A stretch of 47,007 nucleotides of DNA from assembly GCA_001899775.1 (NCBI GenBank), contig MKWN01000047.1:1-47007 (forward strand), given 5' to 3'. The position numbers were made by a program, and so were the translations under genes. Source of the DNA: Thiobacillus sp. 65-29. Its GTDB lineage: Bacteria; Pseudomonadota; Gammaproteobacteria; Burkholderiales; Thiobacillaceae. Under the pieces are notes generated by a model. It searched no databases and had not been told where the DNA came from. It saw only the letters and a program-made list of their open reading frames with translations. Shown one piece after another: positions 1-11,860 of the stretch. Positions within the stretch are counted from its first letter, which is position 1, and each line of letters opens with the position of its first letter.

Positions 1-2831
<2,831 letters not shown>

Positions 2832-2835
<4 letters not shown>

Positions 2836-3179
2836 TGTTCTCGGCCGTCTTCCGTGCCCGGCTCGGCGAGCGAGGCGGGAATGTCGCGGGCACCGTGGAG
2901 CACACGGACGATGTGAATGCGTTCGGTATCTTCGGTGTAAAAGACGAGATACGGAAACGGCTTCAGCGACCAGTGCCGCAAGTTGCCCAGCCCCAATGCA
3001 TCCGCCCAACGGGAAGAACCTGTGGCGGGGTGACGGGCGACATGAGCATAAGCTGCGTTCAGCGCGACGACAAACCGCTCCGCGAGCGCTTCACCCCCCT
3101 CGTCCATATACCAATCGATGGCCGCCAGGACGTCAGCGCGTGCCGACCCCCGAAAAACCAGCCGTTTGGCGCCTGCCAC
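2832..3179 (-). CDS. parE: ParE/RelE-family toxin
   Basis: A 115-residue ParE/RelE-superfamily toxin. The compact fold signature is visible: an N-terminal helix with [13 protein letters not shown], a helix ending in VARHPATGS, then the strands [19 protein letters not shown] and [12 protein letters not shown] that form the family's conserved C-terminal sheet. ParE toxins usually act on DNA gyrase and RelE toxins cleave ribosome-bound mRNA; the sequence alone does not decide, though the fit to ParE is better. It starts at a GTG six bases after the parD stop, so it is probably coupled to the antitoxin. Its TGA overlaps the GTG of hsdR. A 13-residue acidic tail follows the last recognisable strand. 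Confidence 0.85.
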
Positions 3180-3185
3180 GATCGC

Positions 3186-3470
3186 TTACGCGCTACGTAC
3201 TGTCTTCGGCCGCGCCCGGCCGCTGGTCTTCTTCTCGGCGGCGGATTCCCGGATGTACTGGCGTAGGCCATCAAAATAGGCCTCGTCAACCTCGCCGGCC
3301 AGGGGACTTGCCAGCCCCTCCAGCAACAGCCCGCGCAGCTTCTCGCGGTCCCGTTCGCGGCGGATCAGCTCGCGCACATACTCGCTGCTGCTGGTATAGC
3401 CGCGGCTGCCGACCTGTTCGTCGACGAAGGCTTTCAGTTCTTCCGGGAGGGAAATGTTCATCGTGCTCAT
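3186..3470 (-). CDS. parD: ParD-type ribbon-helix-helix antitoxin
   Basis: A 94-residue antitoxin partner of the adjacent toxin. Residues 4-45 (MNISLPEELKAFVDEQV, then YTSSSEYVRELIRRE) form a ribbon-helix-helix DNA-binding domain of the ParD/CopG class. The rest (about 46-80) is the flexible toxin-wrapping segment, ending in a basic tail. ParD proteins dimerise, bind their own promoter and neutralise ParE. ATG at 3470 was chosen; an in-frame ATG at 3461 (MNISLP) is an equally likely start, and neither has a strong Shine-Dalgarno sequence. The gene sits 85 bp after hsdS, far enough for a private promoter, so it could autoregulate both the toxin and the downstream hsdR. Confidence 0.88.
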   Translation of the reverse strand: MSTMNISLPEELKAFVDEQVGSRGYTSSSEYVRELIRRERDREKLRGLLLEGLASPLAGEVDEAYFDGLRQYIRESAAEKKTSGRARPKTVRSA

Positions 3471-3555
3471 GGCGTCAACATAGCGGGTTTGGCAAAGATT
3501 GGCAATGCGTGTCGATATGGCCGGGACAGGTGTTCGAACCGGGCGAGCGTGGGCT

Positions 3556-4971
3556 TCATGCGAGGGCGTCCTCCAGTTGTTTCCGGGCTTCGGGCAGGCG
3601 GAGCTTGCCGGAGATGAGGCGGGGAAGAAGCGTGTCTCGTAAATCTGTCAGCCCTGTACGTTGTTGCTCGTTGGCAGCGACGCGCTCGAAGAGTGCGCCT
3701 CCAACTTCGGCAAAGCGTGCGACGACCTCTGGCGGCGGTAACACCAGCGGAATCGGGCGGAAGGCGGCCTTGCTGATTTCCATGAAGGTCGAGCCGTTGG
3801 CCTTCTGTTTGATGGCATCCATGTTGGCCTGACACCAGAAGTACAGATAAATCGGGGGAAGCAGACCGCCCGGACGCATGGCGATGAAGCCTTGGTTGAC
3901 CGCCACCGGAATCTTCGAGATGGCAAGGTAGCCGATGGGCGCGCGGGAAGACATCAGCAAGGTTCCGGGCGGCAGAATCCCGCTGCTGACCTTCTTGAGT
4001 CCAGCATCCGACAGGCGTCGCTCGGTGGCGCAGAGAACGGGCGAACCCAGGCCGGATAAATCCTTGGGTGTAGCCCAGGAATGCACGGGGGGCTCCCAGT
4101 AGGCGGCTTCCTTCGTGCTGGGCGTGCCGCCACCGACGCAATCGGCCGCCTGGCCGAGTTCGCCAACGCTCCACCCCTTCGGAATCAACCCCAGCGCCGA
4201 TTCCTCGAACTCGGCCGGGAAAAGTGCGGCCGTGGCGGCATCCATGCCCTCGGGCTCGCGGCCGGCCTGCTTGGCGCGCACCGGGTCGAAGTCGATGAAC
4301 CAGCTCTTGAACAGGGCCTGGGCGATGGATTCGAGGGTGGTGTTGGTTTGGCGCAGGAGGTTGATGCGGTCGTCGAGCATCCCAAGAATGTCGGCGACAC
4401 CGCGCTGTATGTCCCTCGGCGGCAGGGCAACGTGGAAAGCCTTCACCTCGGGGAAGTAGATGGTCTGGTGTGTGGTTCCCGAAGCAAACCGCAAGAAACT
4501 GCTGCGTTCCCCAAGCAAGACGTACTTAAGGTACCGATAGTCGAGGTCGGGGCCGCAGACCCAGTTCACAAAGTCCTGGCTTGTAGCCATGGGAACACCC
4601 ATGACGACAACGTACCCCACGGATGCGGTACGGGAGAGACATACGGTGTTTGCGGGCAGGATGCGTGCAGACGAGTTCCGGATGCCGAGTTCATTTGTGT
4701 ACTGGGCAGTCTCGTATATGGTCCTTCCATGGTTTCCAGTGGCATCACGAATGCCTATCCAAGGGACCGCCCCTCCCCAGTATTCAGAATGTCGCCGACT
4801 CGGTGTGTGGCCTGTTTCCAGCCGTGCTACGTCAGTGAGTGGGCGCCATTTCCAGCCCGTGGGTAGAGGTGACTCAGGGTTGCCAACCGAAATGGCAATA
4901 TCGCCGGGAATGACACCTGTTGTGGCCGCACGGCCACCCGTGCGGGATTCTAGCGGCCGTTCAGACCGCAT
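3556..4971 (-). CDS. hsdS: Type I restriction-modification specificity subunit HsdS
   Basis: A 471-residue DNA-recognition subunit that sets the bipartite target for HsdM methylation and HsdR cleavage. It has the classical two-TRD layout: TRD1 about residues 35-190, a conserved coiled helix about 195-235 ([22 protein letters not shown]), TRD2 about 265-420 starting at [14 protein letters not shown], and a second spacer helix about 425-460 ending in [16 protein letters not shown]. Length is normal for the family. Its ATG overlaps the hsdM stop by 11 bp. The two TRDs differ in sequence, so the target should be an asymmetric split motif that cannot be read from the protein by eye. Confidence 0.93.
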   Translation of the reverse strand: MRSERPLESRTGGRAATTGVIPGDIAISVGNPESPLPTGWKWRPLTDVARLETGHTPSRRHSEYWGGAVPWIGIRDATGNHGRTIYETAQYTNELGIRNSSARILPANTVCLSRTASVGYVVVMGVPMATSQDFVNWVCGPDLDYRYLKYVLLGERSSFLRFASGTTHQTIYFPEVKAFHVALPPRDIQRGVADILGMLDDRINLLRQTNTTLESIAQALFKSWFIDFDPVRAKQAGREPEGMDAATAALFPAEFEESALGLIPKGWSVGELGQAADCVGGGTPSTKEAAYWEPPVHSWATPKDLSGLGSPVLCATERRLSDAGLKKVSSGILPPGTLLMSSRAPIGYLAISKIPVAVNQGFIAMRPGGLLPPIYLYFWCQANMDAIKQKANGSTFMEISKAAFRPIPLVLPPPEVVARFAEVGGALFERVAANEQQRTGLTDLRDTLLPRLISGKLRLPEARKQLEDALA

Positions 4972-6604
4972 ACCCCATCCCTCCCAGCTTCTCCCGAATC
5001 ACCGCATCCAGTTCGGCCCCCTTCGCCATCTGCTCGGCGAGTTGCGCGGTCAGGCGTTCCATCTTTTCGTTGAAGGCCTCGTCGTCGTCCTCGGCTGCCT
5101 CGGCACCCACGTAGCGGCCGGGCGTCAGCACATGGCCGTGCTCGCCAATCTCGGCCAGCTTCACGGCGCGGCAGAAGCCAGGCACGTCTGCGTAGGGTTC
5201 GTCGGCGCCATCCTCGCCGTCGGCGCGCCAGCGGTGCACCGTCGCCGCAATGCGCGCCACGTCCTCGTCGTCGAACACCCGGTTGACGCGCGTATCCATG
5301 CGGCCGAGCTTGCGGGCGTCGATGAAAAGGACTTCGCCGCGGCGGTCGCGGCCCCTGCGCTGCTGGCCCTCTCCCCCGGCCGAAATTCCCCTCTCCCCTA
5401 CCCCTCTCCCGCTTGCGGGAGAGGGGAGTAAAGCGCCGGACTTGTCCCTGGCGAGGAACCACAGGCAGGCCGGAATCTGGGTGTTGAAGAAAAGCTGCGG
5501 CGGCAGCGCGACCATGACGTCGACCACGTCGGCTTCGACCATCGCGCGGCGGATGGCGCCTTCGTTGTTCTGGTTGGAACTCATGCTGCCGTTGGCGAGC
5601 ACGACGCCGGCCTGGCCGCGCGGGCTCAGGTGGTGGAGGATGTGTTGCAGCCAGGCGTAGTTGGCGTTGCCGGCCGGCGGGGTGCCGTAGACCCAGCGTT
5701 TGTCGTCCGTCAGGCGCTCGCCGCCCCAGTCGCTGATATTGAAAGGGGGATTGGCGAGGATGTAGTCGGCCTTGAGGTCGGGGTGCTGGTCGCGGTGGAA
5801 GGTGTCGGCAGGTTCGCGTCCGAGGTCGGCGGCGAAGCCGCGGATGGCGAGGTTCATGGCGACCAGGCGCCAGGTGGTGGGGTTGGCTTCCTGCCCGTAG
5901 ATGCTGATGTCGTCGACCTTGCCGCCGTGGGCCTCGATGAATTTCTCGCTCTGCACGAACATGCCGCCGGAGCCGCAGGCGGGGTCGTAGACGCGACCGT
6001 GATGCGGGGCGAGCACTTCGACCAGCACCTTGACCACCGAGGCCGGGGTGTAGAACTGGCCGCCCTTCTTGCCTTCGGCGCTGGCGAACTGGCCGAGGAA
6101 GTATTCGTAGACTTCGCCGAGCAGGTCCTTGGCGTGGTGGCCGGCGCCGAAGCCGATGGTGGAAATCAGGTCGACCAGTTCGCCGAGCTTGCCGGGTTCG
6201 AGCTGGGTGCGCCCGAAGCGTTTGTCGAGGATGCCCTTCAAGCGCGGGTTGTCGGCTTCGATGGCCTCCAGCGCGGCGTCGATGCGCACGCCGATGTGCG
6301 ACTGCTTGGCCTGGGCGCGGATGGCTTCCCAGCGCGCCGTCTCCGGCACCCAGAAGGCGTTGACCATGGTGTAGTAGTCGCGCTCTTCGAGTGCCTCGTC
6401 ATGATCGGCGGCATCCGGCAGGTACAGTTCGTCGTCCGCGTCGGCGAAGGCCGCGCGCAGTTCATCGCGGCGCTCGTCGAAGGCGTCGGAAATGTATTTG
6501 AGGAAGATGAGGCCGAGCACGATGTGCTTGTATTCGGCGGCGTCCATCGACGCGCGCAGCTTGTCGGCGGCGGCCCAGAGCGTTTTCTTGAGGTCCTGGT
6601 TCAC
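4961..6604 (-). CDS. hsdM: Type I restriction-modification N6-adenine methyltransferase HsdM
   Basis: A 547-residue SAM-dependent adenine methyltransferase, partner of HsdS. The N-terminal helical HsdM_N domain is followed by the SAM-binding motif [10 protein letters not shown] (about residue 207) and the catalytic motif NPPF (284-287), both intact. The start is a GTG at 6604 giving [17 protein letters not shown], the usual HsdM N-terminus; no strong Shine-Dalgarno is visible. Between WFLARDKSG and the conserved [11 protein letters not shown] (about residues 391-420) lies an extra Gly/Arg/Ser-rich stretch encoded by a palindromic repeat that preserves the frame. The insert falls in a surface loop outside both active-site motifs, so the enzyme may still work. 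First gene of the operon. Confidence 0.94.
   Translation of the reverse strand: MNQDLKKTLWAAADKLRASMDAAEYKHIVLGLIFLKYISDAFDERRDELRAAFADADDELYLPDAADHDEALEERDYYTMVNAFWVPETARWEAIRAQAKQSHIGVRIDAALEAIEADNPRLKGILDKRFGRTQLEPGKLGELVDLISTIGFGAGHHAKDLLGEVYEYFLGQFASAEGKKGGQFYTPASVVKVLVEVLAPHHGRVYDPACGSGGMFVQSEKFIEAHGGKVDDISIYGQEANPTTWRLVAMNLAIRGFAADLGREPADTFHRDQHPDLKADYILANPPFNISDWGGERLTDDKRWVYGTPPAGNANYAWLQHILHHLSPRGQAGVVLANGSMSSNQNNEGAIRRAMVEADVVDVMVALPPQLFFNTQIPACLWFLARDKSGALLPSPASGRGVGERGISAGGEGQQRRGRDRRGEVLFIDARKLGRMDTRVNRVFDDEDVARIAATVHRWRADGEDGADEPYADVPGFCRAVKLAEIGEHGHVLTPGRYVGAEAAEDDDEAFNEKMERLTAQLAEQMAKGAELDAVIREKLGGMGYAV
5367..5430. repeat. Palindromic REP-like element inserted in frame in hsdM
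   Basis: A G/C-rich element inside hsdM. Its core is a perfect 12-bp inverted repeat, CCCCTCTCCCGC at 5401-5412 and GCGGGAGAGGGG at 5415-5426, separated by TT. A second degenerate CCCTCTCCC block lies at about 5367-5400. On the coding strand it encodes [12 protein letters not shown], a peptide I recognise from similar elements read through in other proteobacterial genes. No stop codon is introduced and the downstream HsdM frame is conserved. Confidence 0.8.
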
Positions 6605-6767
6605 GGGTGTTTTTTCTGTGTGGCGTGCTCTTCTATGGGGAGCTTACCGCACAGGCCGGATGATGCGTAAGGATGCGCTTGCGGGGCGCAGCCGGGGATT
6701 GTCGATATTGCCCCGAACACCACGTCGCTTCGCGCCTCGCGATGGGGGAATGGATCAGGTCGAAGCC

Positions 6768-7350
6768 CCCATCGGGCCGGGGGCGGCCTTCCCCCCCTCT
6801 ATGTAGGAGCGGCGCCCTCGCCGCGATTTGGGCGGTGGAACCTTCACGGCATCGGGCCGGGGGCGGCCCTCCTACAACAGCGCGCGCCCCTGTAGGAGCG
6901 GCGCCCTCGCCGCGATTTGGGCGGTGGAACCTTCACGGCATCGGGCCGGGGGCGGCCCTCCTACAAGGGCACGGCGCCCCTGTGGGAGCGGCGCCCTCGC
7001 CGCGATTTGGGCGGTGGAAGCATTACGGCAATCGGGCCGGGGGCGGCCCTCCTACAAGGGCACGGCGCCCCTGTGGGAGCGGCGCCCTCGCCGCGATTTG
7101 GGCGGTGGAAGCATTACGGCAATCGGGCCGGGGGCGGCCCTCCTACAAGGGCACGGCGCCCCTGTAGGAGCGGCGCCCTCGCCGCGATTTGGGCGGTGGG
7201 ACCTTCACGGCATCGGGCCGAGGGCGGCCCTCCTACAAGGGCACGGCGCCCCTGTAGGAGCGGCGCCCTCGCCGCGATTTGGGCGATGGAACCTTCACGG
7301 CATCGGGCCGAGGGCGGCCCTCCTACAACAGCGCACGCCCCTGTAGGAGC
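6768..7350. repeat. Tandem array of ~90-bp palindromic (BIME-like) repeat units
   Basis: Six complete units begin at 6802, 6891, 6981, 7072, 7163 and 7253 (periods 89, 90, 91, 91, 90 bp). A seventh start at 7342 keeps only TGTAGGAGC before diverging, and a half unit precedes the array at 6768-6801. Each unit opens with TGTAGGAGCGGCGCC and a short GGC/GCC stem, has a spacer containing ATTTGGGCGGTGG, and closes with an inverted arm GGGCGGCCCTCCTACA, so the ends are complementary. Units 3 and 4 are identical and share a variant spacer. The GTAGGAGC...GCCGCGA arm is a widespread REP-type sequence. Open frames through it are artefacts. The flank 6605-6767 shows no gene, only hsdM upstream DNA. Confidence 0.9.
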
Positions 7351-7368
7351 ACCCGCAAGGGGCAGGCC

Positions 7369-7402
7369 GTGGTTGTAATGCCAATGAATTGGCAACAACC
7401 AC
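7369..7402. terminator. Strong hairpin downstream of the porin gene
   Basis: GTGGTTGT (7369-7376) pairs with ACAACCAC (7395-7402), and TGCCAA (7379-7384) pairs with TTGGCA (7389-7394), giving 14 paired bases with a two-base bulge and a TGAA loop. It lies 62-95 bases past the porin stop on the minus strand and borders the repeat array. No U-tract follows, so termination is an inference; it could also protect the 3' end. Confidence 0.45.
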
Positions 7403-7407
7403 GCACC

Positions 7408-7440
7408 GGCACCTTTATGCCCTCCGGGCGCTCGCCGCGA
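7408..7440 (+). repeat. Dispersed repeat fragment shared with 24142-24174
   Basis: A 33-bp segment containing ATGCCCTCCGGGCGCTCG matches the reverse complement of 24142-24174 at 29 of 33 positions by eye. It ends in the CTCGCCGCGA arm that is also part of each ~90-bp array unit, so it is a member of the same repeat superfamily with a different loop. Confidence 0.65.
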
Positions 7441-7463
7441 GGCAACGAAGGGGCCATCCCGGT

Positions 7464-8758
7464 TCAATACGTCCACGTCAACTGCGCGCTGACGCGGTCG
7501 CCGAGGTTGGCGGGGATGGCCATGGCGTTGGCGCGCTCGACCGGGTTGGCGATGGCCTCGGGGTGGGCGACTGCGCCGCGCCGCCATTCGTAGTTGACGC
7601 TGATGCGGGTGTCCTTGCGCAGGAAATGCTGGAGCGCGAGGGTGGTGGTCTGCGGGAGGCGGGTGTTGATGGGGTGCCGCGTCATGAGGTGGAGCACGCT
7701 GTGGCGCAGGTCGACTTCCCATTTTGGCTGGAAGCGCCAGCCGCCTTCCAGATACCAGCCGTCCGCCTTTTCGTCGGTGGCGACGGCATAGGCCTGGCCG
7801 GCAAAGGGCGGGTTGAGTCCGGCGATGATCATGCCGTCGCCACGCAGCCAGGAGCCGGCCAGCCGGTGCGGGCCCTTGAGGTATTTGAACCCCACGCCTT
7901 CGCGGATACGCGAATGATCGGCACCGCCGAAGCGCCGCTCGCCCTCCTGCCGCCAGGCGAACAGCGAGAGATCCTGGCGGGCGGGGCCGGCACCGCCGAA
8001 GATGTACGAAACCTGCGCGCGCAGGGTGAGGTCCTTGTTGCCGTCCTGATCGCCGGGGTTTTCGAGTTCACCGCCGTTGGACAGCATGGCCGCGTAGGAG
8101 ACTTCCCACGGGCCGCGGCGAAACCAGTCGTAGACCTGGACGCCCCAGTCGTGCAGGCAGTTGCAACCGCTGACCATTTCGCCCCGGGTGAGCGTGGGGT
8201 TCGACGACGGTCCGAGTGCGCGCAGCGGCGGCTCGACCAGCAGGTTCTGCACGACGTCGCTGAAGTAGACGTAGGGGGAAAGACTCGGCCCCGCCATGAC
8301 GGCTTCCTCGTCGGTCGGCAGCTTGAACAGCCCGACGCGGATGCGCGCGCCCGGCAGGTGGTTGAAGGTGAGCGACAGGCCGGCGAGCACGACGTCGCGT
8401 TGCAGGGTCATGGGATTGTCGCCGGCCTCGATCAGGGCGTAGTAGTTGATGCGGTCGGTGAGACGGCCGCGCGCGCCAGGCGGGCGCGCATGACCAGCAG
8501 GCGGGAGGTGTCACCGAAATCGGGCGGCACCTGGTTGGTGAAGATGTAGCGTCCGTTGTAGGCGGCGAGCGGCCCCTGCAGACTGGAGATCGGCTCGGCG
8601 TCGATGCGGGTCCAGGTCGGCTGGACGATCGCGAACGGACGGAAATACGGTGCATCGGCCGCTTCGTTGCCGAACACTTCCAGCCAGTTGGCGGCGTGTG
8701 CCGCGAGCGACACGACGCCGGCGCAGACCGCGAACAGACGCAGCATGCATGTGCGCAT
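7464..8758 (-). pseudogene. Porin (OprO/OprP-like), interrupted by a one-base frameshift
   Basis: An outer-membrane beta-barrel porin, best matching phosphate-selective porin OprO/OprP-type proteins. The ATG at 8758 has a good Shine-Dalgarno (GGGGAG seven bases upstream) and gives a signal peptide ending LAAHAA, then NWLEVFGNEAADAPYFRP. After RLLVMRARLAR (about 8464-8476, in a run of GC dinucleotides) the frame is lost. The homologous sequence RLTDRINYYALIEAG resumes in the next frame and runs to 7464, ending in the barrel-type terminus VSAQLTWTY. The span of 1295 bp is one base short of a multiple of three; one added base gives 431 residues, a normal porin size. Either a sequencing error or a recent inactivating deletion. 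It lies one base after the GGDEF-EAL gene, so the two should be co-transcribed. Confidence 0.72.
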
Positions 8759-8759
8759 G

Positions 8760-11480
8760 TCAACTCCCCGTTTCAGCGGCGAGGCTGTGCGCCGCCTCCC
8801 CTGCTCCGTATTGTGCCGCATTGTCCAGCAGCCAGGTTTTTAGCTGCGCGAAGGGCATCGGTCTGGCAAACAGATAGCCCTGCAGGCAGGTGACGCCCAT
8901 CGCGGCGAGAATGTCGGCGGTATCCTGCGTTTCCACGCCTTCGGCGACGGTGTTCATGCCGAGCGCGCTGGCCATGTTGACGATGGCCTGCACCATGCTG
9001 CGCCCGGCCGGCTCGTGCAGGCGGCGCACGAAGGAAATGTCGATTTTCAGCTCGACGGCGCTCATTTCGTGCAACTGGGAAAGCGAGGAATAGCCGGTGC
9101 CGAAATCGTCGATGGCGATGAGGAAGCCGGCGCGACGCAGGTCCTGCACATGATCGGCGCCGCGTGCGACGTCGTGCAGAGCGACGCTCTCGGTCACTTC
9201 GAGCACCAACTGGCGCGGTTGCAGACCGCGCCGCGCGACTTCCGCGGCGATCTGTCCGGAAAATTCGCGCACGAACAACTGGCGCTTGGAAATGTTGACC
9301 GCCATCAGGACGCCCAGGCCACCCTGTTGCAGGCGCTGCAGGGCGTCCAGGCTGTCGAGCAGGATGCGCTGACCGAGTGCATGGATGAGGCCGAGATTCT
9401 CGGCCATGGGAATGAATATGGCCGGGCTGATCCAGCCGAGTTCGGCGTCGTGCCAGCGCGCCAGCACCTCCACGGCGGTGCAGCGGCCGCTGCGTGCATC
9501 GATGATGGGCTGGAACCAGGCCTCGATGAGCCCCTGCTCGATGGCCACGGCGAGACGGTTCTGGATGTAGAGCTCGCGCTTGTCGGGAACCTCTGTCGCC
9601 ACGTCCTGGAAGAAACAGACCTGGTTGCGCCCCTGTTCCTTGGCATGGAACATCGCCCGGTCGGCGTGGGAAAACAGGGTTTCGACGTCCTCGCCGTCGT
9701 GCGGAAAGATGGCGGCACCCATGCTGAAGGTGACGCGGATATCGCTGCCGTCCAGTTCGAACGGCTGTTGCAGCGCGGCGCTCACCTTGTCGGCGACCTG
9801 GCGCACGTCGGATTCGTGCGCCAGGTCCGGCAACAGCAGCACGAATTCGTCGCCGCCCCAGCGCGCCAGCGTATCGCCCGCGCGCAGGCTGCCTCGCAGG
9901 CGCTCGGCAAACGCCACCAGCAGGCGGTCGCCGGCCTTGTGGCCGAGCGTATCGTTGATCGTCTTGAAGTGGTCGAGGTCGATGAAACATACGCCGACCG
10001 TGTCCTCGTTGCGCGACGCGAGGCGCAGTGCGACCTTGAAGCGATCCTCCAGCAGCACGCGGTTGGGCAGCCCGGTGAGCGCGTCGTGCAGCGCCATGTG
10101 GGTGATCTGCTGCTCCTGCAGACAGGTCTGGGTGACATCGCGCAGGACTCCACGCAAATGGGTTTCCTGCGCGTCGGTCCGTCCGAGCGCCATCAGCCGG
10201 GCTTCCACCCAGGTCTCGTGAGCCTGGCCCGGCCGTGGCCGCAGCCTCAGCCGCAGTGTCGCCGAGGCGGTGTGACCTTCGAGCAGATCAGCGATCCGGC
10301 TCTGCAAGAGCGGGGCGTCATCCGCATGCAGGCAGGACTGCAACGTGCTGCCAGGCGTCACCTCGTCGTGGACGAGCGTGCTCCAGCCCGGGCTCGCCCG
10401 CAGGATGCGTCCAGTGCCATCGAATTCGATGACGGCTTCATCCAGCAAGGCCAGGGTATCGAGATAGCGGCGCTGCTCTTCGTCGCGCGCCTCGATCGTC
10501 TGGACCAGATACTGGAACGCGCGGGCGGTCTGCTGGATCTCGTCCTCGTGGCGCAGGGCGGGTGCCAGCGCGCAATCGAACGCGGTGCGGTCGTGTCCTT
10601 CGGCGTAGCACCGGGCGCCCTCCTCCAGTGCGGCGATGCGCCGGGTGGTGCGCGAAAGCCAGCGGCCCAGGCCCAGCCACAGGAGGCCGACGATGAAGAT
10701 CGCTGCCAACAGGGGGCGGAAAGCGAACTGCGAAAAAGGGTACAGATCACCTTGATCCCGATGGACCACCAGCACAGGAACGTCCGTGCCGTCCGCACGC
10801 GCTTCGCTCCACGGAATCTCCACCCGCATGCGCTGGCTCGCGCCCCCGGTATCGGGCTGCCAAGCCTCGTCCGAGCTTGCCATGAACTTTTTCCGATAGA
10901 ACAACTGCAAATGGGTCTGCGGAATGGCGAGGTTGCGCAGATGGGCATCCGACAATGTCTTGAACAGTAGGAGCTGGCCATGTCCGTGGTCACCCATCCA
11001 CAGCGGCATGCGGTGTACGACAAAAAACTGCTGCGGCTGCGGTAGATACAACCACCCACCAGACTCGGCAACACGTAGCCGCAGAGTGTTGGCTTCCGGG
11101 CCGTAGCCGTACAACACCCGGCCCGCGCTGTCGAGAATCAGCAGGTTGGAAAAATCGTTGGATGCCCACTGGGCGTCGAGAAACGCGGTCAGCATCGGCC
11201 AGCGGCGCTCCCCTGCCCCTTCCAGGATGCGCGAATACTCCAGCCGCGTGACGATCTGCGCCGCCGCCTGCTGGCGCGCGTGTTCCAGCCTTGGCAGGGT
11301 GTCGGCGTAATACTGGCGGATCTGCTCGTCGCGCAGGGCCAGCTCGCGCTGGTTCAGGAACTGGAAGGAAAACGCACCAATGACGAACAGGATCGTGCTG
11401 GCGATGAGGCCCACCAACAGCAGGCGCCGGCTGGCCTGAGTGCGGAGGGAGGTTCGACGGTCGGAGGTTTTTCTCGCCAT
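8760..11480 (-). CDS. Membrane GGDEF-EAL protein with periplasmic sensor domain and PAS
   Basis: A 906-residue bifunctional c-di-GMP enzyme of the inner membrane. Order: TM1 (about 20-42, LLLVGLIASTILFVIGAF), a periplasmic sensor domain (about 43-265) resembling CHASE4 (FSNLLILDSAGRVLYGYG), TM2 (LLAAIFIVGLLWLGL), a HAMP-like linker, a PAS domain (about 350-480), GGDEF and EAL. The cyclase motif GGDEF starts at residue 542 with the inhibitory RxxD five residues before it (RAGD). The EAL motif reads EVLAR (671-675), a tolerated variant. The other PDE residues are present: DDFGTGYSSL, the Lys of VELKID, and AEGVET. Both activities are therefore possible. I chose ATG 11480 (MARKTSDRR); the frame is open further upstream, but that stretch does not look like protein. 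Its TGA is one base before the porin ATG. Confidence 0.9.
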   Translation of the reverse strand: MARKTSDRRTSLRTQASRRLLLVGLIASTILFVIGAFSFQFLNQRELALRDEQIRQYYADTLPRLEHARQQAAAQIVTRLEYSRILEGAGERRWPMLTAFLDAQWASNDFSNLLILDSAGRVLYGYGPEANTLRLRVAESGGWLYLPQPQQFFVVHRMPLWMGDHGHGQLLLFKTLSDAHLRNLAIPQTHLQLFYRKKFMASSDEAWQPDTGGASQRMRVEIPWSEARADGTDVPVLVVHRDQGDLYPFSQFAFRPLLAAIFIVGLLWLGLGRWLSRTTRRIAALEEGARCYAEGHDRTAFDCALAPALRHEDEIQQTARAFQYLVQTIEARDEEQRRYLDTLALLDEAVIEFDGTGRILRASPGWSTLVHDEVTPGSTLQSCLHADDAPLLQSRIADLLEGHTASATLRLRLRPRPGQAHETWVEARLMALGRTDAQETHLRGVLRDVTQTCLQEQQITHMALHDALTGLPNRVLLEDRFKVALRLASRNEDTVGVCFIDLDHFKTINDTLGHKAGDRLLVAFAERLRGSLRAGDTLARWGGDEFVLLLPDLAHESDVRQVADKVSAALQQPFELDGSDIRVTFSMGAAIFPHDGEDVETLFSHADRAMFHAKEQGRNQVCFFQDVATEVPDKRELYIQNRLAVAIEQGLIEAWFQPIIDARSGRCTAVEVLARWHDAELGWISPAIFIPMAENLGLIHALGQRILLDSLDALQRLQQGGLGVLMAVNISKRQLFVREFSGQIAAEVARRGLQPRQLVLEVTESVALHDVARGADHVQDLRRAGFLIAIDDFGTGYSSLSQLHEMSAVELKIDISFVRRLHEPAGRSMVQAIVNMASALGMNTVAEGVETQDTADILAAMGVTCLQGYLFARPMPFAQLKTWLLDNAAQYGAGEAAHSLAAETGS

Positions 11481-11724
11481 CAGCGTGCGTGCCCCGAGTG
11501 GATATCCAGCGTCAACAAGGCCCGCAACGCGGTTTGTCTGTTCATCGTGTGCATGCCTGGCTTTTTGCTCCCGGTGGCCGTGTCGGTTTTTTTCCCCGGC
11601 GAGAACGAGAAAAACATCCTGTAGGATCAACGGCAAACGGCGGGCGAACTTGAAGGCCCGGCCCGGTAGCTCATGCACTGCGCCCGAGGCACAGCTCACA
11701 GGGTGCCAATACTTGATTTGTCAC

Positions 11725-11743
11725 ATTGCAAATTGCTTGCAAT
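11725..11743. promoter_or_regulatory. Inverted repeat in A+T-rich patch (possible operator)
   Basis: ATTGCAA (11725-11731), five bases, TTGCAAT (11737-11743): perfect 7-bp arms, followed by the palindrome AATGCATT at 11741-11748. It lies about 245 bases upstream of the GGDEF-EAL start. A regulator-binding site is a guess from symmetry only. Confidence 0.35.
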
Positions 11744-11804
11744 GCATTGTTCTGTATTGTTTATTTAGTCAATTTGCGGGTCGCACCACCAAGGGTTGCA
11801 GGAC

Positions 11805-11828
11805 ATGCCGGAACGGCAATTCCGGCAT
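11805..11828 (-). terminator. Hairpin at the end of the efflux operon
   Basis: ATGCCGGAA (11805-11813) and TTCCGGCAT (11820-11828) form a perfect 9-bp stem with a six-base loop, 33-56 bases past the outer-membrane channel gene stop. There is no clear U-run, so a terminator role is inferred from position. Confidence 0.5.
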
Positions 11829-11860
11829 CGTTCAGCGTTTCCCCGCCGGCCTGCCCCGAA

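Larger units (their letters stand above)
11481..11860. other. Intergenic region between GGDEF-EAL start and efflux operon end
   Basis: No gene is supported in these 380 bases. It contains an A+T-rich patch (about 11700-11780) unlike the surrounding sequence, with the inverted repeat at 11725-11743, and the hairpin at 11805-11828 near the efflux operon end. The promoter of the minus-strand GGDEF-EAL gene should lie here, but I could not find a convincing -35/-10 pair. Confidence 0.6.

Noticed and set aside
6768..7350. The tandem array as a CRISPR.
   Set aside because: Units are contiguous and nearly identical over their full ~90 bp, with no unique spacers of constant length and no cas genes.
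6673..7378. Several overlapping open frames encoding repeated Gly/Arg/Pro-rich peptides across 6.7-7.4 kb.
   Set aside because: They are produced by the ~90-bp DNA repeats; the period is not constant in frame and the peptides match no family.
11481..11699. N-terminal extension of the GGDEF-EAL protein by about 73 codons.
   Set aside because: The extra residues precede the first TM segment, show no domain, and cover the A+T-variable upstream region; ATG 11480 gives a normal short cytoplasmic N-terminus.
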